Source of the DNA: Mycolicibacterium sp.
GTDB lineage: Bacteria > Actinomycetota > Actinomycetes > Mycobacteriales > Mycobacteriaceae
Assembly (NCBI GenBank): GCA_020637165.1
Contig: JACJWN010000008.1
Location: forward strand, 186,001 to 250,000
Length of the DNA stretch: 64,000 nucleotides
Reading direction: 5' to 3'
Shown: positions 24,826 through 33,496 of the stretch, one piece after another
How the letters are laid out: each line of letters opens with the position of its first letter
Numbering within the stretch: position 1 is the stretch's first letter
The notes under the pieces: model-generated
The model's input: only the letters and a program-made list of their open reading frames with translations
What the model was told of the DNA's origin: nothing
Databases searched by the model: none
Translations under genes and position numbers: made by a program

Positions 24826-26381
24826 GCCTGGCTCCGAAGCGGATGAGCCGGCAGCACCGCCAGCACGAACAACGCTCCGGCCAGGCAGATCCCCGCCGCC
24901 GTCAGGCAACCGGCGCCCATTCCGGAGAGGAACGCCTCGGTCACCGTGTCCCGGACGGCGCCGGACGCGGTGCCCGGTGACTGGGCGGCGACGGCGAGGC
25001 CCTGCGCCAAGCCTTCCTCGGCCACCGATCGAACCGGTGCCGGAAGTCCCTGCAGCACCGGACTGTCGGCGAGGTGGCGGATATACAGCGTCGAGAAAAT
25101 GCTGCCGATCACCGCGACGCCGAGTGTTCCGCCCACCTGACGGGTTGCGTCGTTGACCGCTGAACCGGCACCGGCCTGCTCGGGTCGCACAACCCCCATG
25201 ATCGAGTCGGTCGCGGGTGCGGTCGTCAGGCCGAGGCCGGCGCCCAACAGCACCATCTGAGCGGCCATCTCCGGATAGCCGACGCTCAGGTCGATGACGT
25301 TGATCCATGCGAAGGCCGCCGCCATCATCACCAGGCCGACGAACACGACGATCTTGGTGCCGACCCGACTAACCGCCAGCCGGGTCCCCAACACCGATCC
25401 GACGGCGATCGACAGGGCCACCGGCAGAATCCGCACCCCGGTGCCCAGCGGGCCGAAGCCCTGGAGCAGCTGCATGAACTGGGTGATCAGGAAGATGAAC
25501 CCGAACAGGGCGAAGAAGGCCACCGTTACTGCGCCGCTCGCCGCGCTGAACCTGAGGTTGGCGAACAGGGTGATGTCGATGAGCGGGTCGGCCTGCCGGC
25601 GCTCCCACACCGCGAAGCCGATAGCGGCGGCCAGAGCCGTCCCGAAGCCGGTCAGGGTCGCCGCTGAGGTCCAGCCGCGCTCCGGCGCCTCGATGATCGT
25701 GTAGACCAGCGATCCGAGCATCACCACCGAGAGGACCAGCCCGCCGCGGTCCAGCCGGGAGCCGTGGTCAACCGATGAGGGTGGAATGACCAGTGGAGCC
25801 GCCACGGCGGCGATCAGGGCGATGGGCACCAGCGCGAGGAACAGGCTGCCCCACCAGAAGACCTCCAACAGCGCACCGCCGAGGATTGGCCCGATCGCGA
25901 CGCCGAGGCCGGTGACCGCCCCCCACAGCCCGATGGCTGCGGCGCGCTGCTTCGGGTCCCGGAAGGTATCGGTGATGATCGCCAGCGTGGTCGGGTAGAT
26001 CAGCGCCGCGGCCACTCCCATCACCAGCCGGGCCACGACGAGCGAATCGGTGGTGGTGCACAGCGCCGCTCCGACGCTGCTCAGCGCGAGGAGCGTCAGA
26101 CCGGCGATCAGCGTTCCCCGTCGGCCGAACTTGTCGCCGAGCGTTCCGCCGGCCAGCACCAGTGCGGCGAACGCCAGGTTGTAGGCGTCGACGATCCACT
26201 GCAGACCACGGGTGGACGCCCCGAGCGCCGAATTCAGCGTCGGGAGGCCGACGTTGACGATGGTCGTCTCGACGTTGATCACCAGCGATGCGACCAGAAC
26301 GACGGTGAGCACGGCGGCGGGCCGAATCCGCCGGGGTTGTGCGATGTCGGGGTGAGGCGGGATTGGCGGTGCGATGGTCAT
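24822..26381 (-). CDS. MFS drug-efflux transporter (DHA2/EmrB-QacA family)
   Basis: A 519-residue, 14-segment major facilitator. Family motif A is GGTLGDKFGRRGTL in the loop after the second segment, and motif C appears around GAVTGLGVAIGPILGG in segment five. The N-terminal segment begins VVLVASLVINVETTIVNVGL, with the Asn-x-x-x-Val-x-x-x-Leu pattern of the QacA group. It exports drugs or metabolites in exchange for protons. It lies 76 bp downstream of a TetR gene on the same strand; paired operators occupy that gap, so it is probably induced when TetR binds its ligand. Confidence 0.92.
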   Translation of the reverse strand: MTIAPPIPPHPDIAQPRRIRPAAVLTVVLVASLVINVETTIVNVGLPTLNSALGASTRGLQWIVDAYNLAFAALVLAGGTLGDKFGRRGTLIAGLTLLALSSVGAALCTTTDSLVVARLVMGVAAALIYPTTLAIITDTFRDPKQRAAAIGLWGAVTGLGVAIGPILGGALLEVFWWGSLFLALVPIALIAAVAAPLVIPPSSVDHGSRLDRGGLVLSVVMLGSLVYTIIEAPERGWTSAATLTGFGTALAAAIGFAVWERRQADPLIDITLFANLRFSAASGAVTVAFFALFGFIFLITQFMQLLQGFGPLGTGVRILPVALSIAVGSVLGTRLAVSRVGTKIVVFVGLVMMAAAFAWINVIDLSVGYPEMAAQMVLLGAGLGLTTAPATDSIMGVVRPEQAGAGSAVNDATRQVGGTLGVAVIGSIFSTLYIRHLADSPVLQGLPAPVRSVAEEGLAQGLAVAAQSPGTASGAVRDTVTEAFLSGMGAGCLTAAGICLAGALFVLAVLPAHPLRSQA

Positions 26382-26392
26382 CAGCGGTCCTT

Positions 26393-26448
26393 ATGTTGAC
26401 GGCAGTAACATCCCCGAGCATGACAGAGGAAGTTAGCGCCGTCAACAT
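26393..26448. promoter_or_regulatory. Two inverted copies of a TetR operator before the MFS gene
   Basis: ATGTTGACGGC at 26393-26403 recurs as a perfect inverted copy at 26438-26448. Extended, each is a 19-bp imperfect palindrome: ATGTTGACGGCAGTAACAT and, on the other strand, ATGTTGACGGCGCTAACTT. The pair fills the 76-bp gap between the TetR stop and the MFS start and includes a TTGAC promoter element. Confidence 0.7.
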
Positions 26449-26457
26449 CGGAGGTTC

Positions 26458-27069
26458 CTAACGGATGCCGTCTTGCACCAAATCGAGGAGGCGATCGGTG
26501 ATCAGCTGCTTGCGGTCGACGTCGGCGGCGGCCAACGGGCCGTCGAGGTAGAGCACGGACAAGCCGTGAACGGCGGCCCATGCGGCTTCGTCGAGCCCAT
26601 CGCGACGGTCGGGGGAGAGGACGCCGGTGGCGACGAGATCGTCGATGCAGGCGCTGAGTATCCGGAACGGATGCCGATCCGGCGAGACGCTCGCATCAGT
26701 GTGGTGCAGGCCGCCGGGGGCGAAAGCCGTCCGGAAAAGGCCAGGTTCGGCCAGGGCGAAATCGACGTAGGCCTGCCCCGTGGCGCGCAGTCGGGCCAGC
26801 GCCCGGCGGTCTTTGCGGCCACGCGGGGGCAGCGCGGCCAGTGCCTCCATCATGGACTCGCCGAGCAGGGTCATTCCGTGGATCTGAACCGCGGTCAGCA
26901 GGGCCTGCCGGTCGGAGTAATGACGATAGGCCGCGGAGTTGCTGACCCCGGCGGCCCGCTGGACATCGCGGAGCACGACGGCGTCGGGTCCCCCTCCGCG
27001 GGCCAACTCCACTGCGTGCTCCAGCAGTGCTTCGCGCAGATTGCCGTGGTGGTAAGTCGCCGGCGCCAT
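26458..27069 (-). CDS. TetR family regulator of the adjacent efflux pump
   Basis: A 203-residue repressor. The N-terminal helix-turn-helix (VLRDVQRAAGVSNSAAYRHYSDR, about residues 33-55) is standard, and the rest is a helical ligand-binding domain with a WAAVHGLSVLYLDGP stretch typical of the WHG group of TetR proteins. The ATG at 27069 is chosen because the helix before the HTH (THHGNLREALLEHAVELA-like) starts there; 42 upstream codons are open but basic and unlike the family. It is upstream of, and co-directional with, the MFS gene and is the likely ligand of the two operators in between. Confidence 0.88.
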   Translation of the reverse strand: MAPATYHHGNLREALLEHAVELARGGGPDAVVLRDVQRAAGVSNSAAYRHYSDRQALLTAVQIHGMTLLGESMMEALAALPPRGRKDRRALARLRATGQAYVDFALAEPGLFRTAFAPGGLHHTDASVSPDRHPFRILSACIDDLVATGVLSPDRRDGLDEAAWAAVHGLSVLYLDGPLAAADVDRKQLITDRLLDLVQDGIR

Positions 27070-27361
27070 GTCGTCAAGTCTGTCACCAGGCGAATCTTGA
27101 CACGGGCGGGCCGCTGTGACCTCGACGCCAAAACCCGGTGTACCGGCGTTGATGCGTAGCCGCGACCTCGGCGAGTTGGAATTCCGTGCTGTCACGGGTT
27201 ACCGTCGCGGGTCGGCCGATGCCGACTGCAGCTGGGTGCGGCCACCGAGCCATGAGTTCACAGCTGATTCCTAACCTCATCGTTGGACAACGGTGAGACC
27301 GTTTCGTAACCTGATCGAGACCTAACGTAGATCGACAGGTAGATCGGCGGAGAAGTCGCCG

Positions 27362-28336
27362 ATGGTAGGCAAAGGACTCGCAGTTTTGAAGTTTCACGCC
27401 CCGGTTGTCGCAAAGTCAGGTTTCCGCAGCCGTTTCGCCGGAGTCGTCCTGGCACTCGCAACGCTAGCCACGGGGTGGGGTGGCGCCGCCTCCGCTGAGC
27501 CGTCCCAGGACCTGCTGACCAAACTCAACGAGTTGAACAAGAAGGTCGAGCAGCTGAGCAAGACCATCAACGCGGCTCAGGCGGATTTCGACAACAAGAT
27601 GCGTGTTCTGGCCGAGGCGGACGCCAAGCAGATCGAGGATCTGGCCGCGCTCGATAGCGCGAGGATGCGACTGGCGGATTATCAACGCGGCGTCGACAAG
27701 ATCGCCGCCGCGGTCTACATGGGTGGGCGGGCCGACGCCCCCACCGCGATCCTCACCTCTTCATCGCCCACACGGCTGATCGACAAGCTTTCTGTGCAGC
27801 GGGTGATGGCCGTGCAGGCTTCCGGGCAGATGCGGGACTTCCGTCAGGCGATCGCAGACATCCAGATCATCGAGGCCGCCTCTGCGAAGTCCGCGGCCGA
27901 GGCCAGGATCGCCGCCGATGCGGCTGCCACGATCCGAGCGGACCTGCAGAAACAACAATCCGAACTGAAGGCGCAACTCGCGGCCGTCGCCGACGAGGCC
28001 GCGCTGACCGCCCAGCCCTCAGCGGTGCTGGCGGCGATGGGCATAGTGGCCCCCATGCCCACGGTCGGGGTGAACGGGCTGGTCCCCAACGCGCGACGGC
28101 TGCTGCAGTACATCATGACCACCTATCCCGGTGTTCGGTCCATCGGCGGCGTGCGTGCCGATCCGCTTCCGGATCACCCCAGCGGCCACGCGCTGGACGT
28201 CATGATCGGCTCCGATATGGGGCTCGGGGATGCCATCAACGCCGACATCCAGAGTCAGGCCGCACGGTTCGGTGTCTCATACACGATGTGGCGGGTGGCC
28301 GCACACTTCGACCACGTCCACATCACGGTCAACTGA
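27362..28336 (+). CDS. Exported coiled-coil protein with ARB-07466-like C-terminal domain
   Basis: A 324-residue protein with a signal peptide (VVLALATLATGWGGAASA, cleavage near residue 45), a long heptad-patterned coiled coil (about residues 50-210, like the N-terminal region of NlpC/P60 cell-wall enzymes such as RipA), and a C-terminal domain (ARRLLQYIMTTYPGV to AAHFDHVHITVN) of the ARB-07466 type. The C-terminal HxxGxALDVM and HFDHVHI elements are reminiscent of metal-dependent peptidase folds, so peptidoglycan binding or cleavage is plausible but not shown. The start ATG is at 27362. Confidence 0.8.
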   Translation: MVGKGLAVLKFHAPVVAKSGFRSRFAGVVLALATLATGWGGAASAEPSQDLLTKLNELNKKVEQLSKTINAAQADFDNKMRVLAEADAKQIEDLAALDSARMRLADYQRGVDKIAAAVYMGGRADAPTAILTSSSPTRLIDKLSVQRVMAVQASGQMRDFRQAIADIQIIEAASAKSAAEARIAADAAATIRADLQKQQSELKAQLAAVADEAALTAQPSAVLAAMGIVAPMPTVGVNGLVPNARRLLQYIMTTYPGVRSIGGVRADPLPDHPSGHALDVMIGSDMGLGDAINADIQSQAARFGVSYTMWRVAAHFDHVHITVN

Positions 28337-28382
28337 TCGCCCTGAGCCGGATCCCCGATCCGGACCGAATAGGGTCCGAGGT

Positions 28383-29276
28383 ATGAGCACCGGGGTGAAC
28401 ACCGCAGCTGACCAACCGGCCGTTGTCGCGGGTATCGACGGATCCGAGGCCGCGCTCGGCGCCGCCCGGTGGGCCGCGGAGTTCGCCACCCGCGCGGCGT
28501 TGCCGCTGACGCTGCTGCATGCGGTGCGGAAGTTGGACCTACACTTCCTTGGCCCCGGCGCTACCGCCGAACTTGGAGCGGCTCCGGACGGCGACAGCGT
28601 GCTCGCCGCGGCAGAGCAAGCTGTGCGCTCCAAGCATCCTGATCTTGAGATCCGCATGGTAGCCGTCAAGGACGCTGTGGCGACTGCGTTGGCTGAGGCG
28701 ACGCCGTCGGCCCGGCTCGTGGTGGTGGGCACGGGGGACTCAGATCATCGCGTACTGGGTGGTCAGGCTCTGCGGATCGTGCACCGCGCCGAATGCCCGG
28801 TCGTGGTCTGGCGCCCTCCGCTGGCCAAACGGACCGGAAAGCCGCTGCCCGTCGTCGTCGGCATTGACGAATCCGATAGGTCGGACCACGCGCTCGCCGA
28901 GGCGTTCGATATCGCCCGCACGCTGCGTGCGCCGTTGACCGTTGTGCACATGTGGGAGATCGGAGCGGCGGTCGGCATGGGCGACCTGGGAGGCCAGGGA
29001 AACATGGATTGGCCGTTGTTGAAGATGCTGGAGTCCCGACAGCGCCAACGGATGGACGAGTTGGTCGCACCGTTGGCCGCCAAGTACCCGAACGCTCATG
29101 TGAACAAGGTCTTTCAGGACGTCAGCCCGGCCAAAGGCCTCGCCGATCTGTCCCGGGAGGCGCAACTATTGGTGGTGGGCAGCCACGGCCGTGGGAAGCT
29201 CTCCGATGCGATCCTCGGCACGGTCAGCCAGAACCTGGTTCACCACGCCGAATGTCCGGTGTTGGTGGTTCGGTAG
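28383..29276 (+). CDS. Universal stress protein, tandem UspA domains
   Basis: A 297-residue protein with two UspA domains (about residues 12-140 and 155-297). Each begins with the ATP-site Asp (VVAGIDGSEAA and VVVGIDESDRS), and the second ends with the nucleotide-binding GSHGRGKLSDAILGTVSQNLVHHA, while the first has the related GTGDSDHRVLGGQALRIVHRA. Tandem ATP-binding Usp proteins are common in mycobacteria and are often part of the dormancy response. The ATG at 28383 is chosen; the frame extends into the upstream gene. cutC follows 15 bp later and is probably co-transcribed. Confidence 0.92.
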   Translation: MSTGVNTAADQPAVVAGIDGSEAALGAARWAAEFATRAALPLTLLHAVRKLDLHFLGPGATAELGAAPDGDSVLAAAEQAVRSKHPDLEIRMVAVKDAVATALAEATPSARLVVVGTGDSDHRVLGGQALRIVHRAECPVVVWRPPLAKRTGKPLPVVVGIDESDRSDHALAEAFDIARTLRAPLTVVHMWEIGAAVGMGDLGGQGNMDWPLLKMLESRQRQRMDELVAPLAAKYPNAHVNKVFQDVSPAKGLADLSREAQLLVVGSHGRGKLSDAILGTVSQNLVHHAECPVLVVR

Positions 29277-29291
29277 CCGGCGCAACGCACG

Positions 29292-30059
29292 ATGGTGGCC
29301 CGTAGGGAATTTGCCGGTACGGAGTTGGAGGTCATCGCCTTCGATCTCGCGTCCTGCCGGATCGCGCAAGACCGTGGCGCGGATCGCATCGCGCTGTGCG
29401 CCAATCCCCACGAGGGGGGCACCACACCGTCCTACGGCATGATCGCCGCCGCCAGACGCAGCACCCTCCTTCAGCTGTTTCCGATCATCCGCCCGCGGGG
29501 CGGCGACTTCCTCTACACCCCAATGGAATTCGACGCGATGCTCGCCGACGTCAAGCAGTGTGCGGCATTGGGGTGCGACGGCGTGGTGATCGGCATGCTG
29601 GCTGACGACGGCAGCATCGACATTCAGCGATGCGCCGAGCTGATCCACCACGCGGGGTCGATGCAGGTCACTTTTCACCGCGCCTTCGACCGGGTCAGGG
29701 ATCCGCTGGCGGCGCTGGAGGAGATCATCGGTCTGGGATGTAGCCGGATCCTCACCAGCGGTCTGCGTCCGAACGTCGAGGAGGGCAAGGAGGTCCTCAA
29801 GGCCCTGGTCGAGGCGGCCGGCGACCGCATCACGATCATGCCGGGATCCGGTGTCAGGTCCACCAACGTCCTCGAGATCGCGACGTTCACCGGTGCCACC
29901 GCCTTTCACAGTTCGGCTCGGACGCTACGTGCGAGCCGGATGCATTACGCGAATCCGGCGCTTCGGGAGTCACTCGATTCGGTCAGCATCGATCCCGACG
30001 AGGTGACTCGACTCAGGCGGATTCTCGACGCTCTGGAAGAGGGCCCGTCCCGGCGTTGA
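29292..30059 (+). CDS. cutC: CutC family protein
   Basis: A 255-residue TIM-barrel protein of the CutC family. Motifs are ADRIALCANPHEGGTTPSYG at the start of the barrel, IIRPRGGDFLYT, VTFHRAFDRV, and RILTSGLRPNVEEG, all conserved in the family. Despite its name, a direct role in copper homeostasis is doubtful; the fold suggests a phosphate-binding enzyme. It lies just behind the Usp gene, and its last 47 bp overlap the 3' end of the convergent ClC gene, so antisense interference between the two transcripts is possible. Confidence 0.9.
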   Translation: MVARREFAGTELEVIAFDLASCRIAQDRGADRIALCANPHEGGTTPSYGMIAAARRSTLLQLFPIIRPRGGDFLYTPMEFDAMLADVKQCAALGCDGVVIGMLADDGSIDIQRCAELIHHAGSMQVTFHRAFDRVRDPLAALEEIIGLGCSRILTSGLRPNVEEGKEVLKALVEAAGDRITIMPGSGVRSTNVLEIATFTGATAFHSSARTLRASRMHYANPALRESLDSVSIDPDEVTRLRRILDALEEGPSRR

Positions 30060-31308
30060 AGGGTGCGCTGGGTGGCTCGTCGCCAAGCCGCGTCACCAGC
30101 CTCGCGAGTAGCTGGGCCGCCAGCGCGGCGGCGCCGAACACGATCAGCAGCCAGAGCGGCGGCCGGGCCAGTTCCCAGACGAACAGCGCCGACCACAGCC
30201 AGGCCCCCTGAGTAACGGCGAGCACCGCCGCGGCAGCGGCGAGGGACACCGCCGGCACGCTGACATGCAACGGCGTCCAGGTGTTGATCGAAAAGGCCAC
30301 CAGCGATCCCATGGCCGCCCCAGTCGCCAGGGCCGGCGTCAACATCCCGCCGACGGCCCCGGTGCGCAGGAAGAAGGCGGTGAGCAGCGGCTTGAGAACC
30401 AGCACGGCCGCCGCGGAGGTGAACGTCAGCCCACTGCTGATGCTGACCGTCAGGACGCTCTTGCCGTTGCCGGGCAGTTCCGGCAGGTAACGCGAGCACA
30501 GGCCGACCGCCAGCCCTGCCGTGGCGATGGCCGGGATCAACAGCCACGAGTCGCTCACCCGACGGGCACGGGCGACGTTCATCAATCGGTTGAATGCGAT
30601 GCCGACCGCCACGGCCACCGGAGCCAGCGCAATGGCGAGGCCGGTGAGCAGGTAGGACACGTTCGCTTCGGGCCAGTGCAGCGGCACCTCGAGGTGGGTG
30701 ATCGGCGCGGCCACCGCGACGGCCAGGCTGGAGGTGATCAGCGCTGTGCCGGCGATCCGCAGGCTCCACTGCCGCAACAGGATCTGGATCGCGAACAGCG
30801 CCCCACCAAGCGGAACGCTGTAGACCGCGGCCAGGCCGGCGCCGGCGGCGCAGCTCAACAGGATCTGCCGGTCCTCCGCCGTCAGTGCCCATCGCGACGT
30901 TCCGCGATCACCGAGGGCCGCGGCGACCTGACGCGGCGCACCTTCGCGGCCCAGCGAGGCTCCGGTGCCGACCACCAGAATCTGCAGGGCCGCGTCGAGG
31001 GACAGCGCTCGCAGAGGGAGCCGCCTCCCGCTGGCGATGGCCTCCGACAGCGGCGGAACCCGGGTGTGGCGCCGCAGCAGCCACCACCCCAGCCCGGCCA
31101 GCGCCCCGCCGATCGCCGGGCCGAGGGCGCGCCGGATCCGGCTGGCGCCGGTCACACCGTCGAGCAGGCTGCCGAACTTGTAGTGGTAGGTGAGGTGCTC
31201 GATGACGTGCAGCAGCCAGGTGGTGGCGGCGCCGGCGAGCCCGGCCAGCAGGCCGATCGCGAGGACTGCGCAGGCGAATTCCAGGTTCCTGCGGTGCGGG
31301 GCGGCCAT
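30013..31308 (-). CDS. ClC family chloride channel/transporter
   Basis: A 431-residue ClC protein. The selectivity motif on helix N-terminus reads GREGAP (in place of GKxGP-type), and GGMLTPALATGA replaces the GxFxP motif, so the anion-binding backbone is recognisable though divergent. The gating Glu of GREGAP is kept. Ten or more hydrophobic helices; no CBS domains follow. The ATG at 31308 is used; the open frame upstream lies inside the GH3 gene. It follows the GH3 stop by only 1 bp, so the two are co-transcribed. Its 3' end overlaps convergent cutC. Confidence 0.87.
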   Translation of the reverse strand: MAAPHRRNLEFACAVLAIGLLAGLAGAATTWLLHVIEHLTYHYKFGSLLDGVTGASRIRRALGPAIGGALAGLGWWLLRRHTRVPPLSEAIASGRRLPLRALSLDAALQILVVGTGASLGREGAPRQVAAALGDRGTSRWALTAEDRQILLSCAAGAGLAAVYSVPLGGALFAIQILLRQWSLRIAGTALITSSLAVAVAAPITHLEVPLHWPEANVSYLLTGLAIALAPVAVAVGIAFNRLMNVARARRVSDSWLLIPAIATAGLAVGLCSRYLPELPGNGKSVLTVSISSGLTFTSAAAVLVLKPLLTAFFLRTGAVGGMLTPALATGAAMGSLVAFSINTWTPLHVSVPAVSLAAAAAVLAVTQGAWLWSALFVWELARPPLWLLIVFGAAALAAQLLARLVTRLGDEPPSAPFNAGTGPLPERRESA

Positions 31309-31309
31309 C

Positions 31310-33493
31310 TCAGCGCGCTCCACTCGGGTGGAGGACGCTGTCGAGAGCCGCCGGATCGCCGGCGTAGGAGGCTGCCCGGATGATGATCGTGTGGTCGTCG
31401 AGGACGAAACGGCCACCGACCCAACGCTGCACCGGTCGGATGGAGCAGTCGACGATCACCAGTTTCGATATGCCGGGATCCAGAGCCACAGAACGGAAGC
31501 CGATGAGGTGGTGGGCTAAGCGCCCGGTATCGGTGGGGAGCATCGCATAGACCTGCACGACGTGCCGCCCGGGCCGCGGCCCGGTGTTGGTGACGGTGAC
31601 CGACGCCTCGAAGCGCTCACCGCCGAGACGTCCGACAACCAGATCGGTGATCGTGAAAGTGGTATAGCCCAAACCGAATCCGAGCGGATAGGCGGCCGGG
31701 GTGCCATCGCGGTCGAGCTTGCGCTGCCCCCACCACCGGCCGTAGCTGACGGTGCTCGCGTCCCAGTCCACCACCGGCAGGTCGGCCCGGCGGTGCGGGA
31801 TCGCCATCGGCAGACGCCCGGACGGCTCGGTATCCCCGAGCAGAAGGTCGGCGACGGCGTGGCCGCCCTCCATGCCGGGGTACCAGGCCAGCAGGACCGC
31901 TGCGACCTGGGCGTCCCAGGGGTCGAGCACAATCGTTCCCCCGCCGATCACCACGACGACGGTTCGGGGATTGGCCGCGGCCACCGCCACGATGAGGGCG
32001 ACGTCATCGCTGTGCAGTCGAAGATCGCGCCGGTCGCCGCCGAACTTCTTCTGTTTAGCCACCCGGGCGGCCAACTTGACCAACGCCACGGCGAACGGCC
32101 GGAATCGGGCGATGCCGCCGAGCAACTGCGTCGATTCGACGTCCACCCCGATCAGCGACTCGCCCTCGTCCACTGAGGACAGGCCCACCACGACCACCGC
32201 CGCATCGGCCCCACGCGCCGCGGCGGCGCCTCTCGCCGGGTCGCTGCTGGCGACGTGGGTCAGCCTCTCTCCCAACCGTTCCCGCAGCCCGTCGAGGATG
32301 GTGGCCGATGAAGGGGGAGTCACCATGGATGAGCCCACGTCGCCCTGGTTGGGCTGGTCGGCCAGCGGGCCCAGCAAAACGACCCGTGACACCGACTCAT
32401 CGGCCAACGGAAGTGCCGGCGCGCCGTCACCGCACCGGTTGCGCAGCAGCACCGCCCCCCGACTCGCCGCTTCCCGGGCCAGGCGCCGGTGCCGGGCCGA
32501 TGCCACGACCTGCATTGGTGGCGTGGGCCGGGCGCGCCGGGCGAGTCGAATCTGGGCAGACAGGTGTCGGCGAGCGGCTCGTTCGACGTCGCCGCGCGAA
32601 AGGGTCCCGGCGGCCAGGGCGGCCGGCAGGGCGGCCGCACGCTGCTGGCGAAAGGGCATCTCCAGGTCCTGGCCCGCGCCGACCGATCCGACGGGATCTC
32701 GCAGCCCCCAGACGAAGTCGGTCATCACGAATCCGCCGAAGCCCCAGTCCCCGCGCAGGATGTCGGTGAGCAGGTACCGGTTCTGCCCCGCCCACGTCCC
32801 GTTGACGGAGTTGTAGGCGCTCATCACGCAATCCGCCCCGGCCTCCACGACGGCGCGGAAGTGCGGCAGATACACCTCGCGCAGCACATCCTCGTCGACC
32901 CGGACGTCGACCCGGAACCTCGCCTCCTCCATCGAGTTCAGGGCGAAATGCTTCACGCAGGTCATCAACCACGGGCCTGCCCCCCGGACGGCCGCCGCCC
33001 CCATGGCCCCCAGCAGCAGAGGGTCCTCGCCGTAGGACTCCTGCGTCCGGCCCCAGCCGGGGGCGGGGGCGAGGTTCACGCAGATCCCCGCCCACAAGTT
33101 CGCGCCCTGCGCTCGGGCCTCGGCCCCGATCACGTCGGCGACGGCGCACTCCAACTCGGGATCCCACGTAGCGGCCCGGGCCAAGGCCACCGGGAACGCC
33201 GTCGAGGTTCCCAGCGTGATCCCGCGCGGGCCGTCGGTGAAACGGATGCCGGGGATGCCGAGCCGGTCGATACGTCCGGCGGCGAACGGAACGCTGTTGT
33301 AGCGCTGCGACATTCCGGTGATACCCCGCAGCATCGTCAGGTCGCCGTCGAGCAGCCAGAGCAGTTCATCGTCGGTCAGCCGGCCGGCCAGAGCGGCCGC
33401 GGCCTCGGCGACGCTTTGATGACCGCGGCGGACGGCGTCGACGGCGGCGGCAAAAGGGGTGCCGGCGGGGCATATCGGGTCGGATGCGGGCAT
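31310..33493 (-). CDS. Glycoside hydrolase family 3 beta-glucosidase-like enzyme
   Basis: A 727-residue GH3 protein: (beta/alpha)8 domain, alpha/beta sandwich and C-terminal fibronectin-III-like domain (FEASVTVTNTGPRPGRHVVQVY). The catalytic nucleophile is Asp259 in GFVMTDFVWG (the common SDW is TDF here) and the substrate-binding Lys-His pair is CVKHFALN (181-182). No signal peptide, so it acts on imported oligosaccharides or glycosides. The stop of the upstream serine hydrolase gene is 3 bp before its start region, implying one operon: serine hydrolase, GH3, ClC. Confidence 0.9.
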   Translation of the reverse strand: MPASDPICPAGTPFAAAVDAVRRGHQSVAEAAAALAGRLTDDELLWLLDGDLTMLRGITGMSQRYNSVPFAAGRIDRLGIPGIRFTDGPRGITLGTSTAFPVALARAATWDPELECAVADVIGAEARAQGANLWAGICVNLAPAPGWGRTQESYGEDPLLLGAMGAAAVRGAGPWLMTCVKHFALNSMEEARFRVDVRVDEDVLREVYLPHFRAVVEAGADCVMSAYNSVNGTWAGQNRYLLTDILRGDWGFGGFVMTDFVWGLRDPVGSVGAGQDLEMPFRQQRAAALPAALAAGTLSRGDVERAARRHLSAQIRLARRARPTPPMQVVASARHRRLAREAASRGAVLLRNRCGDGAPALPLADESVSRVVLLGPLADQPNQGDVGSSMVTPPSSATILDGLRERLGERLTHVASSDPARGAAAARGADAAVVVVGLSSVDEGESLIGVDVESTQLLGGIARFRPFAVALVKLAARVAKQKKFGGDRRDLRLHSDDVALIVAVAAANPRTVVVVIGGGTIVLDPWDAQVAAVLLAWYPGMEGGHAVADLLLGDTEPSGRLPMAIPHRRADLPVVDWDASTVSYGRWWGQRKLDRDGTPAAYPLGFGLGYTTFTITDLVVGRLGGERFEASVTVTNTGPRPGRHVVQVYAMLPTDTGRLAHHLIGFRSVALDPGISKLVIVDCSIRPVQRWVGGRFVLDDHTIIIRAASYAGDPAALDSVLHPSGAR

Positions 33494-33496
33494 GGG

